The notes beneath the pieces are model-generated. The model did no database searches, had not been told where the DNA came from, and saw only the letters and a list, made by a program, of their open reading frames with translations. 10,173 bases of DNA from an uncultured Aeromonadales bacterium (GTDB taxonomy: Bacteria > Pseudomonadota > Gammaproteobacteria > Enterobacterales > Succinivibrionaceae), in contig CADBNP010000065.1 in assembly GCA_902796095.1 (NCBI GenBank), positions 1-10,173 on the forward strand. The letters run 5' to 3'. Below are positions 1 to 7,317 of this stretch, in pieces. Position numbers and translations under genes: made by a program. Within the stretch, counting starts at the first letter, position 1. Each line of letters begins with the position of its first letter.

Positions 1-1
1 A

Positions 2-3000
2 ACAGTTCCTGACGAAATTATCAGTGCCAGGGGAGCTGTCTGCAGTGTACTTGCCATAGTTTTTTACGCATTGCTGAATTTTATCGAGAGCAGAAAAAAG
101 CGGCAGACTTCTCTGATAAGACCGGTCAGCATCAGTTTCCTTGGTGCAATCCTGCTGGCAGCGTCAAATACGGAATACCTGTTAACGCACCTCCGTCATA
201 TAACAGTCACCGGCTTTGAAGAATTTGCAGATTCCGTTTCAGCCTTTCAGGCAAATCAGTTCATTCTGCTTATGCCTCTTGCTGTCATTGTTCACTATGC
301 CATGGCACGCCTTCAGAAATCAGAGAGCGACAAAATACTTGCCGGCAGTCTGGCTGTTTTTTTCTCCTTCATACTGTGCCTTCAGCCCCTGCTTCACGCT
401 CCGTCCGGATTTGTGCTTGTTTTTATAATCACGGCGCTGGCAGCCCTGCTGTATACCCAGTACAGGGTGCTGCTCACATGCTGCGCCAGGGAATATTCTG
501 ATCTCTGTATGTTTCTGCCTATCCTTATGGGATGTGCCGTCCCGGTCGCAGTGGCAGGAAATGCCGGGGTGAACTCTGCCGTCGGCGGATCTGCAGCAGC
601 AGTCATGTGTGCACTGTACCTGTATATAAACCGCGGAACTCTGAAGAAGCAGGATGAGACAGCATCATCAGCGACAGCCCTGGATCAGTACGTATTTGCA
701 GCGTGGCTGCCGGGACTTTATGCCGCCGGGATCATATCAACGGAATTACTTCCCGCGAAATACTGCTTCACAGGACTTGCCGCAGCCTTACTCATACTGC
801 TGATTCTGACGAAGATAATTCTTAAGGCTCCGGGGAAAAACAACAGCGTATACCAGAATTACAGAATTGCCTGCTCTGCCCTGATTTCTCTGTTTTACGT
901 CGTATACGGCAACTATGACAGCTGCGTACAGATCCAGGAGGAAGTTTTCAAGGACAGTTCTCTGCCTGTCTGGCTCACATGGTGCTTTCACACCATGCTG
1001 CTTCTTGCGGCCGCCTTTTCAGATTTCACATATCATATCCGAAATTCCTTCAGCAGAAATGCCGTTATCTACTACTGCACAATGCTGATGCTCTGCACAA
1101 TGCTTATAACCACAGGCATCTTCGAATCGGTCCGGATCGATCTCTTCATGCTCTACCCTCTTGCAGCGGCATTCTGCTTCATCGGCATCAGCAGGAAAAT
1201 CGGAATTCTCAAAGCATCATCCCTCGTTCTGTATCTTGCCGCCACCGCCGGAATATACATCCTCTACTATTCCGGCTTTTCAGACAGCATGAGACTTCTT
1301 TATTCCGCCTGCATCTTCATAAGTTCCACTGCACTGATATGGCTGAACAGAAAAGTCATTGACGCAAAATCCCAGAACCTGCTGACTGCCTCGCTGTTTC
1401 TGGAGTCATGCACCGGAATTCTGACCGCCTCAGAGGCGGCCCGACTCTTCATTCCTTCCGGATACTACCATACTGTCCTTGCGGCGGCAGTTCTGCTCCA
1501 GTTCGGTCTCATAAGATTTATGCTCGGAGCTCCGAGAGAGGGAGGAGACACATACAGTTTCTTCCGGTACACATGCGTGGGACTTATCTCGGCATTTTAT
1601 ATCAAATATGGCAGTTATACTGACAATGTACTCCTCCAGCATGAAGTTCTGAAAAACAGCTTTCTCCCGGACTGGAGTACCTGGTGCTGCCACACCATGC
1701 TCCTGTATGCCGGATATTTTGCAGATCTGAGATACCATCTTAAAAATTCCATAAGCAGAAACATGATTGTCTACTACAGCATGCTGCTTCTTCTGTTTGT
1801 GATGCTGGTTGTCACAAACCTGTTCGAGTCTGTTGTTGTAGATCTGTTTACACTTTATCCGCTGGCTGCCTGTTTATCTCTGATCGGCATGAACAGGAAA
1901 ATCGGAGTTCTGAAGATACTTTCCTTCATTATGTATCTTCTGGCCACTGTCGTGATCTACGGCGAATACTATTCTGATTTCTCATATCCGGTACAGACAC
2001 TCTTTACAACAGCGATATACCTGAGTGCAGCAGCACTTATCCGGCTCAACAGGATCCATTACGGTGATGATGCATATCCTTACGCCATGGCGGCTCTGAT
2101 CACGCTGTTTTCGTTCCTGTATTATGATCTCGACACCCCTGCACTGCTGGTAATTCCGGCTATTGCCCATGCTGCTGTCTTTGCGGTATCAGGATGCCGT
2201 GTGCAGGCGGGATCCGTTCTTGCTCTGTCAGGCATTCTGATCGGTTTCGTGATTGGTAACAATGTGCCGGACGGCATCACGCTTCTGCCACTTGCCGTTC
2301 TGATCCCGTCAGCCGCAGCAGCATTGATAGCGGAAAGCGGATTTTCCCTCAGAAGCAGAAAAAAACAGAGAATTACAGAATATCCTCTTGTAATCCTCCC
2401 TGTGCAGATCTTCTCTTCACTGGCGGCCGTCATCTCAGTAACAGCTGTAATTTTTCTATTCGGCAGGAATCTCTGTCACCACAGTACAGCTCCTGATGTA
2501 CTGTCCTGGACAGGTGCCGCAGCCGCTGTTTTACTGACTGCCATTGTTCTTAAGCTGAAACAGAAAAACGGAAACAGTGACGAAAAGTCATCTGATCTGT
2601 CTGCGCCGTCCCTGGCGATGAAATACCTTTCCCTTTATACGTTTACATCAGCAGCAGCTCTGATATTCGGCACTGTCGTTCATAATTCTTCGCCGGAACA
2701 GAAAACAATAGAGCTTCTCAGTGCTCTGTTCCTGCTGACCATGTCCGCAGTCGGCATTCCGCTTATGCACAGGCTCAGAAAAACTGTAATAAAACTGGAA
2801 AATGAATCGGCTGATCCCGGCACGGCACAGGATCCGGCATACATGAAAAAAAGCCGTGCCGAAGCGCTTTGCTCCACTGTTTACACCTCAGTTCTCGGAT
2901 TAATTACGGCAGGCACTCTGTTTCTTTCAGAAAGTGAATACCACGAAACTCTGTGGTGTCTGTGCTGCGGCATATTCTGCTTCTATACAGTTCCGCTAAT

Positions 3001-3364
3001 GTTCAGAAACACCATGCTGCTGCCTCTGAAATACGGTTATGTCTGCGTCAAATTCTATTTTGTCCTGGCTCTTGTATGTTTTGCAGTATTTGATATCAGC
3101 TCCACTGTATTCTCGATGATTGCCATTCTTGGAGCATTGATATTTATTGTGGCCGGTGTAATAAAGAGCAACAGATATCTGAGAGTAGCAGGACTCGGTG
3201 CCGCCTCGGTGTTTATTTGCAAACTTATCGTTTTTGATATAAATTACAGTAACGATCTGTATAAGGCCCTGTCCTATGTGGGAGCCGGAATTATTCTGCT
3301 GGTGATATGCCTCATTTACAGCAATATGCGTAAAACAGGCACAGACAGGATCCGGGAAAACTGA
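2..3364 (+). CDS. DUF2339-type polytopic membrane protein (5' end outside window)
   Basis: The reading frame is open from the first bases of the window, so the gene begins upstream; the TTG at 71 is only the first possible start inside the window and is unlikely to be the real one. At least 1,120 residues are encoded. The protein is almost entirely alternating hydrophobic helices and short polar or basic loops, so it is an integral inner-membrane protein with many transmembrane segments. The last ~110 residues, with the NRYLRVAGLG segment followed by FICKLIVFDI and a final hydrophobic helix, match the C-terminal signature I know from DUF2339 proteins. Two 168-residue segments in the middle (851-1354 and 1553-2056) are clear duplicates. 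The function of DUF2339 is unknown; cell-envelope or transport roles are speculation. It is followed after 72 bases by rlmI on the same strand. Family assignment is from remembered sequence pattern, not a search. Confidence 0.8.
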   Translation, partial: TVPDEIISARGAVCSVLAIVFYALLNFIESRKKRQTSLIRPVSISFLGAILLAASNTEYLLTHLRHITVTGFEEFADSVSAFQANQFILLMPLAVIVHYAMARLQKSESDKILAGSLAVFFSFILCLQPLLHAPSGFVLVFIITALAALLYTQYRVLLTCCAREYSDLCMFLPILMGCAVPVAVAGNAGVNSAVGGSAAAVMCALYLYINRGTLKKQDETASSATALDQYVFAAWLPGLYAAGIISTELLPAKYCFTGLAAALLILLILTKIILKAPGKNNSVYQNYRIACSALISLFYVVYGNYDSCVQIQEEVFKDSSLPVWLTWCFHTMLLLAAAFSDFTYHIRNSFSRNAVIYYCTMLMLCTMLITTGIFESVRIDLFMLYPLAAAFCFIGISRKIGILKASSLVLYLAATAGIYILYYSGFSDSMRLLYSACIFISSTALIWLNRKVIDAKSQNLLTASLFLESCTGILTASEAARLFIPSGYYHTVLAAAVLLQFGLIRFMLGAPREGGDTYSFFRYTCVGLISAFYIKYGSYTDNVLLQHEVLKNSFLPDWSTWCCHTMLLYAGYFADLRYHLKNSISRNMIVYYSMLLLLFVMLVVTNLFESVVVDLFTLYPLAACLSLIGMNRKIGVLKILSFIMYLLATVVIYGEYYSDFSYPVQTLFTTAIYLSAAALIRLNRIHYGDDAYPYAMAALITLFSFLYYDLDTPALLVIPAIAHAAVFAVSGCRVQAGSVLALSGILIGFVIGNNVPDGITLLPLAVLIPSAAAALIAESGFSLRSRKKQRITEYPLVILPVQIFSSLAAVISVTAVIFLFGRNLCHHSTAPDVLSWTGAAAAVLLTAIVLKLKQKNGNSDEKSSDLSAPSLAMKYLSLYTFTSAAALIFGTVVHNSSPEQKTIELLSALFLLTMSAVGIPLMHRLRKTVIKLENESADPGTAQDPAYMKKSRAEALCSTVYTSVLGLITAGTLFLSESEYHETLWCLCCGIFCFYTVPLMFRNTMLLPLKYGYVCVKFYFVLALVCFAVFDISSTVFSMIAILGALIFIVAGVIKSNRYLRVAGLGAASVFICKLIVFDINYSNDLYKALSYVGAGIILLVICLIYSNMRKTGTDRIREN
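851..1354 (+). repeat. Internal protein repeat, copy 1 (168 codons)
   Basis: First copy of a duplicated segment inside the DUF2339-type gene. Aligned by eye without a single gap to copy 2 at 1553-2056, it shares 87 of 168 residues (about 52 percent). Shared landmarks include LIS.FY..YG, TWC.HTML, NS.SRN, FESV..DLF.LYPLAA and RKIG.LK. Similarity continues more weakly upstream: codons from 776 (LAAA...AP) match those from 1478, with 9 of the 25 residues before this copy identical. The repeat period is 702 bases (234 codons). Confidence 0.9.
1553..2056 (+). repeat. Internal protein repeat, copy 2 (168 codons)
   Basis: Second copy of the segment at 851-1354, same length and no gaps. Residue identity is far stronger than chance for hydrophobic sequence because polar and aromatic positions (W, H, N, R, D, P, Y) are kept. 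The DNA of the two copies has diverged visibly, so this is not a very recent duplication. No third copy was recognised downstream of 2056. Confidence 0.9.
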
Positions 3365-3380
3365 TACAGTTCACTAAAGG

Positions 3381-3402
3381 CGGAGACAGTCTCAGGTCTC
3401 CG
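3381..3402 (+). promoter_or_regulatory. Hairpin in the gap before rlmI
   Basis: CGGAGAC (3381-3387) and GTCTCCG (3396-3402) form a perfect 7-bp stem with an 8-base loop. GTCTC also occurs in the loop (3389-3393) and again at 3408-3412, so the 5' arm could pair with alternative partners. No T-run follows, so this is not a standard intrinsic terminator. It may stabilise or process the transcript between the membrane protein gene and rlmI. Confidence 0.45.
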
Positions 3403-3436
3403 TGAAAGTCTCCAACTATATGAAAACAGAGTTACC

Positions 3437-4630
3437 ATGAACTCAAAACTAATTCTAAATCCCGACAGAGACAAATCAGTCAGAAGACTTCACCCGTGGA
3501 TTTTTTCAAAGGCAGTGGGAAAAGTTGTAAATCCCCCCGCCAACGGTGATGATATAGAGATCTATGCAGATGACGGCAGTTTTCTGGCAAGAGGCTCCTA
3601 CTCACCGAACTCCCAGATCCGGTCGCGGATCTGGACATTTGATCAGAACGAAAAAATTGACAGGAATTTCTTCATATCCAGGATCCGGAAAGCTGCTGAA
3701 AGACGACAGACGCTGCTGGAGGAAAATCAGCTGTCCGCGCTTCGTCTGGTTGATGCCGAATCCGATTACCTGCCGGGTCTTATTATCGACAAATACAATG
3801 AATTTCTGGTACTCCAGGTTCAGAGTGCGGGCTGCGAGTTTCATCTGAAGGATATTACCGAAGCACTGAAGGAGCTTTATCCTGAATGCAGCATTTACGA
3901 AAGATCAGACGCAGCAGTGCGAACCAAGGAAGGTCTGGAATTAAGAAAGGGAGTAATATCCGGCAGCGAACCTCCTGAGGAAATCACAATTACGGAAAAC
4001 GGCGGAATAAAAATTCTGGTAAACATCAGGGACGGTCACAAAACCGGCTATTATCTTGATCAGAGAGACAACCGCAGATTTCTGGAAAGATACTGCCGAA
4101 ACAAAAAGGTTCTAAACTGTTTTTCCTATACCGGAGGTTTCTGCCTGTATGCTCTGAAGGGAAAGGCTTCATCGGTCACCAATGTCGATGTATCCCAGCC
4201 TGCCCTCGATATTGCCAAAAAAAATATTGTGCTCAATCATCTTGATCCGGGAAGAGTCAGATTTATCCGGGAGGATGTTTTCAATTTCCTTCGCAGAGAA
4301 AAGAAGGAAGGAAAACAGTATGATGTCATCGTTCTGGATCCGCCGAAGTTTGCAGAAAGCAGATCTCAGCTGGACAGGGCCTGCCGGGGCTACAAGGACA
4401 TCAATATGACAGCGGCATCACTGCTTTCGCCGGGAGGATATCTGCTGACATTTTCCTGCTCCGGTCATATGACTCCAGATCTGTTTCAGAAGGTTGTGGC
4501 GGATGCTTTCCTGGATGCAGGACGAAAAGGATCCATAGTTCAGTACCTTCATCAGGCTGAAGATCACCCGGTGGCACTGCCATACCCGGAGGCTCTGTAC
4601 CTTAAGGGACTGGTAATCAGAGCCGATTAA
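3437..4630 (+). CDS. rlmI: 23S rRNA (cytosine-C5) methyltransferase RlmI
   Basis: RlmI uses S-adenosylmethionine to methylate a single cytosine of 23S rRNA (m5C1962 in E. coli numbering). The product is 397 residues; E. coli RlmI is 396. The N-terminal ~80 residues form a PUA-like RNA-binding domain (RLHPWIFSKAVG near the start, then the ARGSYSPNSQIRSRIW segment). The C-terminal Rossmann methyltransferase carries DGHKTGYYLDQRDNRR (199-214), the SAM-binding segment VLNCFSYTGGF (225-235), DPPKF (301-305) and TFSCSG with Cys341, the likely catalytic cysteine. ACRGYKDINM and the end ALYLKGLVIRA also match E. coli closely. The ATG at 3437 is chosen because it starts at the family N-terminus; a partial Shine-Dalgarno, AGAG, lies five bases upstream. 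It follows the membrane protein gene by 72 bases and precedes gloC by 55, so a shared transcript is plausible. Confidence 0.95.
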   Translation: MNSKLILNPDRDKSVRRLHPWIFSKAVGKVVNPPANGDDIEIYADDGSFLARGSYSPNSQIRSRIWTFDQNEKIDRNFFISRIRKAAERRQTLLEENQLSALRLVDAESDYLPGLIIDKYNEFLVLQVQSAGCEFHLKDITEALKELYPECSIYERSDAAVRTKEGLELRKGVISGSEPPEEITITENGGIKILVNIRDGHKTGYYLDQRDNRRFLERYCRNKKVLNCFSYTGGFCLYALKGKASSVTNVDVSQPALDIAKKNIVLNHLDPGRVRFIREDVFNFLRREKKEGKQYDVIVLDPPKFAESRSQLDRACRGYKDINMTAASLLSPGGYLLTFSCSGHMTPDLFQKVVADAFLDAGRKGSIVQYLHQAEDHPVALPYPEALYLKGLVIRAD

Positions 4631-4674
4631 TAAACGAAAAATCAGTTTTTTTCCAATCGTTTTTCCGACTGAAA

Positions 4675-4680
4675 AAGGAG
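4675..4680 (+). promoter_or_regulatory. Ribosome binding site of gloC
   Basis: AAGGAG lies five bases before the ATG at 4686, a near-consensus Shine-Dalgarno sequence that fixes the gloC start. It is much stronger than the site in front of rlmI. The preceding ~40 bases are rich in A- and T-runs but hold no strong terminator stem. Confidence 0.75.
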
Positions 4681-4685
4681 AGCAA

Positions 4686-5321
4686 ATGCTGACATATGCC
4701 AATTTAATTGTAGGATCGTTCCAGGTTAACTGTCGCATCATATCTAACAGGGAAACCGGCAGATGTGTGATCTGCGATCCTGGAGACAACGCAGATAAAA
4801 TCACCGGTCATATCAGGAATAACAGGCTTGTTCCCACTGCCGTAATACTTACCCACGGTCATCTTGATCACTGCGGCGCTGCCGCCGAAGTTGCAGAAGC
4901 ATTCAAAATACCTGTGGTCGGTCCCCACAGAGATGACAGAGAATGGCTGAGAAATCTTGACAGACAGGCCCGCATGTTCGGTCTGGAAACCAGACCTGCA
5001 CTGGAGCCTGATCGCTATGTAACAGACGGAGAAAAGCTGGATCTGGAACTGGGTGAAAGCATTCTTGTGCTTCACTGCCCCGGACATACGCCGGGACAGG
5101 TATGCTACTACTTCAGAGAAAGCGGCTTTCTGCTGTCAGGAGATGTGCTGTTTGCAGGCTCGGTGGGAAGATCAGATTTTCCCGGAGGAAACCACAGTGA
5201 TCTGATAAATTCAATCAGAAACAGGATACTTATCCTCCCGGACAGCACTGCAGTACTCCCGGGACACGGTCCGGACTCCACCGTCGGTGAAGAACGGAAC
5301 ACTAATCCATATCTGTACTAA
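4686..5321 (+). CDS. gloC: Metallo-beta-lactamase-fold hydroxyacylglutathione hydrolase (GloC-like)
   Basis: Glyoxalase II type enzymes hydrolyse S-lactoylglutathione to lactate and glutathione, completing methylglyoxal detoxification in the cytosol. The 211-residue product matches the short GloC (YcbL) form, not the longer GloB form with its extra C-terminal domain. The whole set of metal ligands is visible: THGHLDH (56-62, His57, His59, Asp61, His62), CPGHTPG with His134, SGDVLF with Asp153, and PGHGPDST with His194. MFGLE, GRSDFPGG and the NPYLY end also resemble E. coli YcbL. It is the last gene of the plus-strand group and converges on fabB. The fold and metal site are certain; substrate preference within this superfamily cannot be read from sequence, and a persulfide dioxygenase or other thioesterase role is a weaker alternative. 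Confidence 0.88.
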   Translation: MLTYANLIVGSFQVNCRIISNRETGRCVICDPGDNADKITGHIRNNRLVPTAVILTHGHLDHCGAAAEVAEAFKIPVVGPHRDDREWLRNLDRQARMFGLETRPALEPDRYVTDGEKLDLELGESILVLHCPGHTPGQVCYYFRESGFLLSGDVLFAGSVGRSDFPGGNHSDLINSIRNRILILPDSTAVLPGHGPDSTVGEERNTNPYLY

Positions 5322-5324
5322 AAT

Positions 5325-5349
5325 CAGGCATGCTGGAAAGTCATGCCTG
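5325..5349 (+). terminator. Hairpin just after gloC
   Basis: CAGGCATG (5325-5332) and CATGCCTG (5342-5349) make a perfect 8-bp stem with a 9-base loop, starting three bases after the gloC stop. No T-run follows on the plus strand, so termination would be weak or Rho-assisted; it may act mainly as a 3'-end stabilising hairpin. Confidence 0.55.
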
Positions 5350-5361
5350 CCAACACAAAAT

Positions 5362-5381
5362 CGCCGGTTATGAAACCGGCG
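5362..5381 (-). terminator. Probable intrinsic terminator of fabB
   Basis: CGCCGGTT (5362-5369) and AACCGGCG (5374-5381) form a perfect, GC-rich 8-bp stem around the four-base loop ATGA. Read on the minus strand, downstream of the fabB stop at 5445, the stem is followed by ATTTTGTGTT, a moderately U-rich tail. On the plus strand no T-run follows. It therefore suits fabB better than gloC. Confidence 0.6.
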
Positions 5382-5398
5382 GATCAGAATGCATAAAA

Positions 5399-5434
5399 GG
5401 ATCTGGAACTGGATTTGAATTTGTATTTGGATCC
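5399..5434. repeat. Degenerate hexamer array
   Basis: Thirty-six bases read as six adjacent hexamers on the plus strand, each starting with G and mostly of the form GGATTT (GGATCT, GGAACT, GGATTT, GAATTT, GTATTT, GGATCC). The array sits between the fabB stop and the putative fabB terminator, in the 3' untranslated part of the fabB transcript. It is short and degenerate, so chance or old slippage is possible. Confidence 0.4.
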
Positions 5435-5444
5435 TGAAAAACTG

Positions 5445-6656
5445 TCAGTCAACAGCAGAAAAAACCAGAGATGCGTTGGTGCCCCCGAAACCGAAGCTGT
5501 TTGACATCACTGTCTTCAGCTTACAATCCATGACGGAAGTAACAAGGGGTACATTTTCAAACTCTGCACCTCGCCTGAAAACATTTATTGAAGGTGCAAT
5601 AAACCCGTTGGCAAGCATCAGCAGCGAGTAAATTGCCTCCTGTACACCTGCGGCTCCGAGAGAATGACCGGTCATGGACTTTGTGGAGGAGAAATACGGG
5701 ATCTTCTCGCCAAACACATTTCTGATGGCCTCCACCTCCCTGACATCGCCGATTTTGGTGGATGTGCCGTGAGTGTTGATATAATCAACAGGATCCTTTA
5801 AACCTGCAGTGGCCATCTGCATGCACCTCACAGCTCCCTCGCCGGACGGTGCCACCATGTCGTAGCCGTCGGATGTTGCACCGTAGCCGGTAATTTCAGC
5901 GTAAATTTTTGCCCCGCGCTTAACGGCATGCTCATACTCCTCAACCACAACCATACCGCCGCCGCCGGCAATGACAAAACCGTCGCGATCTTCATCAAAA
6001 GGTCTTGAAGCATGCTCAGGCTCCGAATTGTACTTTGTAGACAGTGCTCCCATGCCGTCAAAAAGACAGGCAAGATGCCAGCTGAGCTCTTCACCGCCTC
6101 CGGCGAAAACAATATCCTGCTTGCCGAGAAGGATCTGCTCATAGGCACTGCCGATACAGTGGGCGGATGTGGAGCATGCAGAGCTTATGGAATAATTTAC
6201 CCCCTTAATGTGAAAAGGAGTTGAAAGACATGCAGAGGTCGTAGATCCCATGGTTCTGGTAACCATATACGGTCCAATCCTCTTTACGCCCCTGGAACGC
6301 AGAATATCGCACGCCTCAACCTGATTTGACGACGAAGCACCGCCGGATCCACAGATGAGACCTGTTCTTACATTGGAAACCTGATCCTCGGCAAGTCCGG
6401 CATCCTCAACAGCCTGCTTCATGGAAAGGTACGCATAGGCAGAAGCCATGCCCATGAAACGAAGAATTTTACGATCTATAAGATCTTCCACAGCAAGTTT
6501 TACATTGCCCCAGATCTGAGAACGCATTCCCTGATCTGCAAACTCCTTGGAATAGGTAATTCCTGAAATACCGTTCCTTAAGGAATGCAGAACCTCCGCC
6601 GCATTGTTGCCTATACTTGAAATAATACCAAGACCAGTTATAACAGCTCTTCTCAT
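5445..6656 (-). CDS. fabB: Beta-ketoacyl-ACP synthase I (FabB)
   Basis: FabB condenses malonyl-ACP with growing acyl-ACP chains and is needed for elongation of unsaturated intermediates in the anaerobic FabA/FabB route. The product is 403 residues against 406 in E. coli. The Cys-His-His triad is intact: Cys161 in SISSACSTSAHC, His296 in NTHGTST and His331 in SMTGHSLGAAG, each offset by two from E. coli Cys163, His298 and His333. The glycine-rich C-terminus SNSFGFGGTNASLVF is present. The start is set at the ATG at 6656 (MRRAVITGLGI), which matches the family N-terminus; the frame stays open for 39 more codons upstream to 6773, but that extension is hydrophobic, unlike the family, and is probably not translated. 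The Shine-Dalgarno is weak (GAG about 12 bases upstream). It is divergent from mnmD, as in E. coli. Confidence 0.96.
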   Translation of the reverse strand: MRRAVITGLGIISSIGNNAAEVLHSLRNGISGITYSKEFADQGMRSQIWGNVKLAVEDLIDRKILRFMGMASAYAYLSMKQAVEDAGLAEDQVSNVRTGLICGSGGASSSNQVEACDILRSRGVKRIGPYMVTRTMGSTTSACLSTPFHIKGVNYSISSACSTSAHCIGSAYEQILLGKQDIVFAGGGEELSWHLACLFDGMGALSTKYNSEPEHASRPFDEDRDGFVIAGGGGMVVVEEYEHAVKRGAKIYAEITGYGATSDGYDMVAPSGEGAVRCMQMATAGLKDPVDYINTHGTSTKIGDVREVEAIRNVFGEKIPYFSSTKSMTGHSLGAAGVQEAIYSLLMLANGFIAPSINVFRRGAEFENVPLVTSVMDCKLKTVMSNSFGFGGTNASLVFSAVD

Positions 6657-6681
6657 TTGACTTGTGCTCAATTTACAGTAC

Positions 6682-6710
6682 TTTAAAAAAACAAAACTAG
6701 GGAATTTCAA
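6682..6710 (-). promoter_or_regulatory. Candidate fabB promoter
   Basis: On the minus strand, TTGAAA (6710-6705, five of six matches to the sigma70 -35 consensus) is separated by 17 bases from TTTAAA (6687-6682, four of six to the -10). Transcription would begin about 20 bases before the ATG at 6656. A second TTGAAA lies 14 bases further upstream (6724-6719). An alternative is the perfect TATAAT on the minus strand at 6965-6960, but it has no good -35 and would imply a ~300-base leader. Confidence 0.35.
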
Positions 6711-6972
6711 AACCGCTTTTTCAATGTGCGGAGCAAACAGTAAAAAATCCACCGGTACAATTCTGAAATTCAAAACAAATCTTTCTGATCAGTCTGATTC
6801 GCAAAGCGGATCTGATGCCCAAAGAAACAGATTCAGCACTGAAGGATTCAGCTCAACTGCATGACAGCAGTCTGAAAAACGGCAGGCCGTCTCCATCTGT
6901 GACAGGCAGTCCAGTGACCAATGCAAAACAAACTGTTGTTTTTCAAAAACATTAATCTAATTATAGGTTAAA

Positions 6973-6991
6973 TCAGATGAAAATAATCTGA
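6973..6991. repeat. Inverted repeat TCAGAT-N7-ATCTGA
   Basis: TCAGAT (6973-6978) and ATCTGA (6986-6991) are perfect complements separated by seven AT-rich bases, with centres of the arms 13 bases apart, suitable for a dimeric regulator. It lies just upstream (on the minus strand) of the TATAAT at 6965-6960. It does not resemble the FadR or FabR sites I know from E. coli fabB. Confidence 0.4.
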
Positions 6992-7010
6992 GAGACATTA
7001 AGAATATTGA

Positions 7011-7030
7011 ACAAAATCGAATTATTTTGT
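7011..7030. repeat. Inverted repeat ACAAAAT-N6-ATTTTGT
   Basis: ACAAAAT (7011-7017) and ATTTTGT (7024-7030) form a perfect 7-bp inverted repeat with a six-base spacer. As RNA it would be a weak AT hairpin; as DNA it could be an operator. It lies 20 bases from the repeat at 6973-6991. Confidence 0.4.
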
Positions 7031-7302
7031 CCTGCAGGATTTGACTTCCGTATGTAACGAAATCCTCATGCTTTTACAGAGCCGTCCGGCATTCATGCAC
7101 ACCGTCAGGATCCATACAGTCCTTTCATCGGAAAACATCAGAAAGATGTTTATCAAATCATGCACAGGGTTTTAAGAAAACCTTCGGTATTGAAAAAAAA
7201 CGGAGTCAATGATGAAATAGCGTCTGTAACTTAACACCAGCCTGGCAATCCTGGTAACTGTGAATAAATAAAGTTTGCAGCTTTAAATTGTACTTATTAT
7301 TC

Positions 7303-7308
7303 AAAGGG
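7303..7308 (+). promoter_or_regulatory. Ribosome binding site of mnmD
   Basis: AAAGGG lies nine bases before the ATG at 7318. This supports that start over the in-frame TTG at 7288, which would place the site inside the coding region and add ten residues without family similarity. Confidence 0.55.
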
Positions 7309-7317
7309 CATTTACAA

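Larger units (their letters stand above)
6657..7317. other. Long divergent intergenic region, no gene recognised
   Basis: The 661 bases between the divergent fabB and mnmD starts contain no open frame that looks like a protein. The open frame on the plus strand at 6664-6864 has a GTG start, no ribosome binding site and no recognisable family. The part around 6931-7030 is clearly AT-rich and carries two inverted repeats and a perfect minus-strand TATAAT. Further downstream are a 10-bp palindrome, TCCTGCAGGA (7030-7039), and AAACATC/GATGTTT (7133-7139 and 7145-7151, 5-base loop). No tRNA or known small RNA fold was recognised. I found no convincing promoter for mnmD. Confidence 0.6.

Noticed and set aside
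979..1362. Open frame of 127 codons on the plus strand
   Set aside because: It lies wholly inside the DUF2339-type gene in another frame, begins with no ribosome binding site and its histidine/arginine/serine-rich composition is typical of an out-of-frame reading.
1430..1738. Minus-strand open frame opposite the membrane protein gene
   Set aside because: Antisense shadow of the repeat copy 2 region with no recognisable motif. The similar frame at 788-991 is explained by the same internal duplication, not by a real antisense gene.
4418..4804. Minus-strand open frame spanning the rlmI/gloC junction
   Set aside because: It is antisense to two well-supported genes and shows no family features.
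6657..6773. 39-codon N-terminal extension of FabB
   Set aside because: The frame is open, but the added residues have no counterpart in FabB, the internal ATG at 6656 gives the exact family N-terminus, and the extension overlaps the likely promoter.
6664..6864. 66-codon plus-strand open frame in the fabB-mnmD gap
   Set aside because: GTG start, no ribosome binding site, no known family, and it lies opposite the fabB upstream region; not supportable as a gene.
7041..7069. TTGACT as a -35 box for mnmD
   Set aside because: No acceptable -10 sequence at 16-18 bases downstream and about 250 bases from the start codon.
7275..7303. Possible mnmD promoter (TTGCAG, 17-base spacer, TATTCA)
   Set aside because: The -10 matches only three of six positions and the implied start would leave almost no leader before the ribosome binding site.
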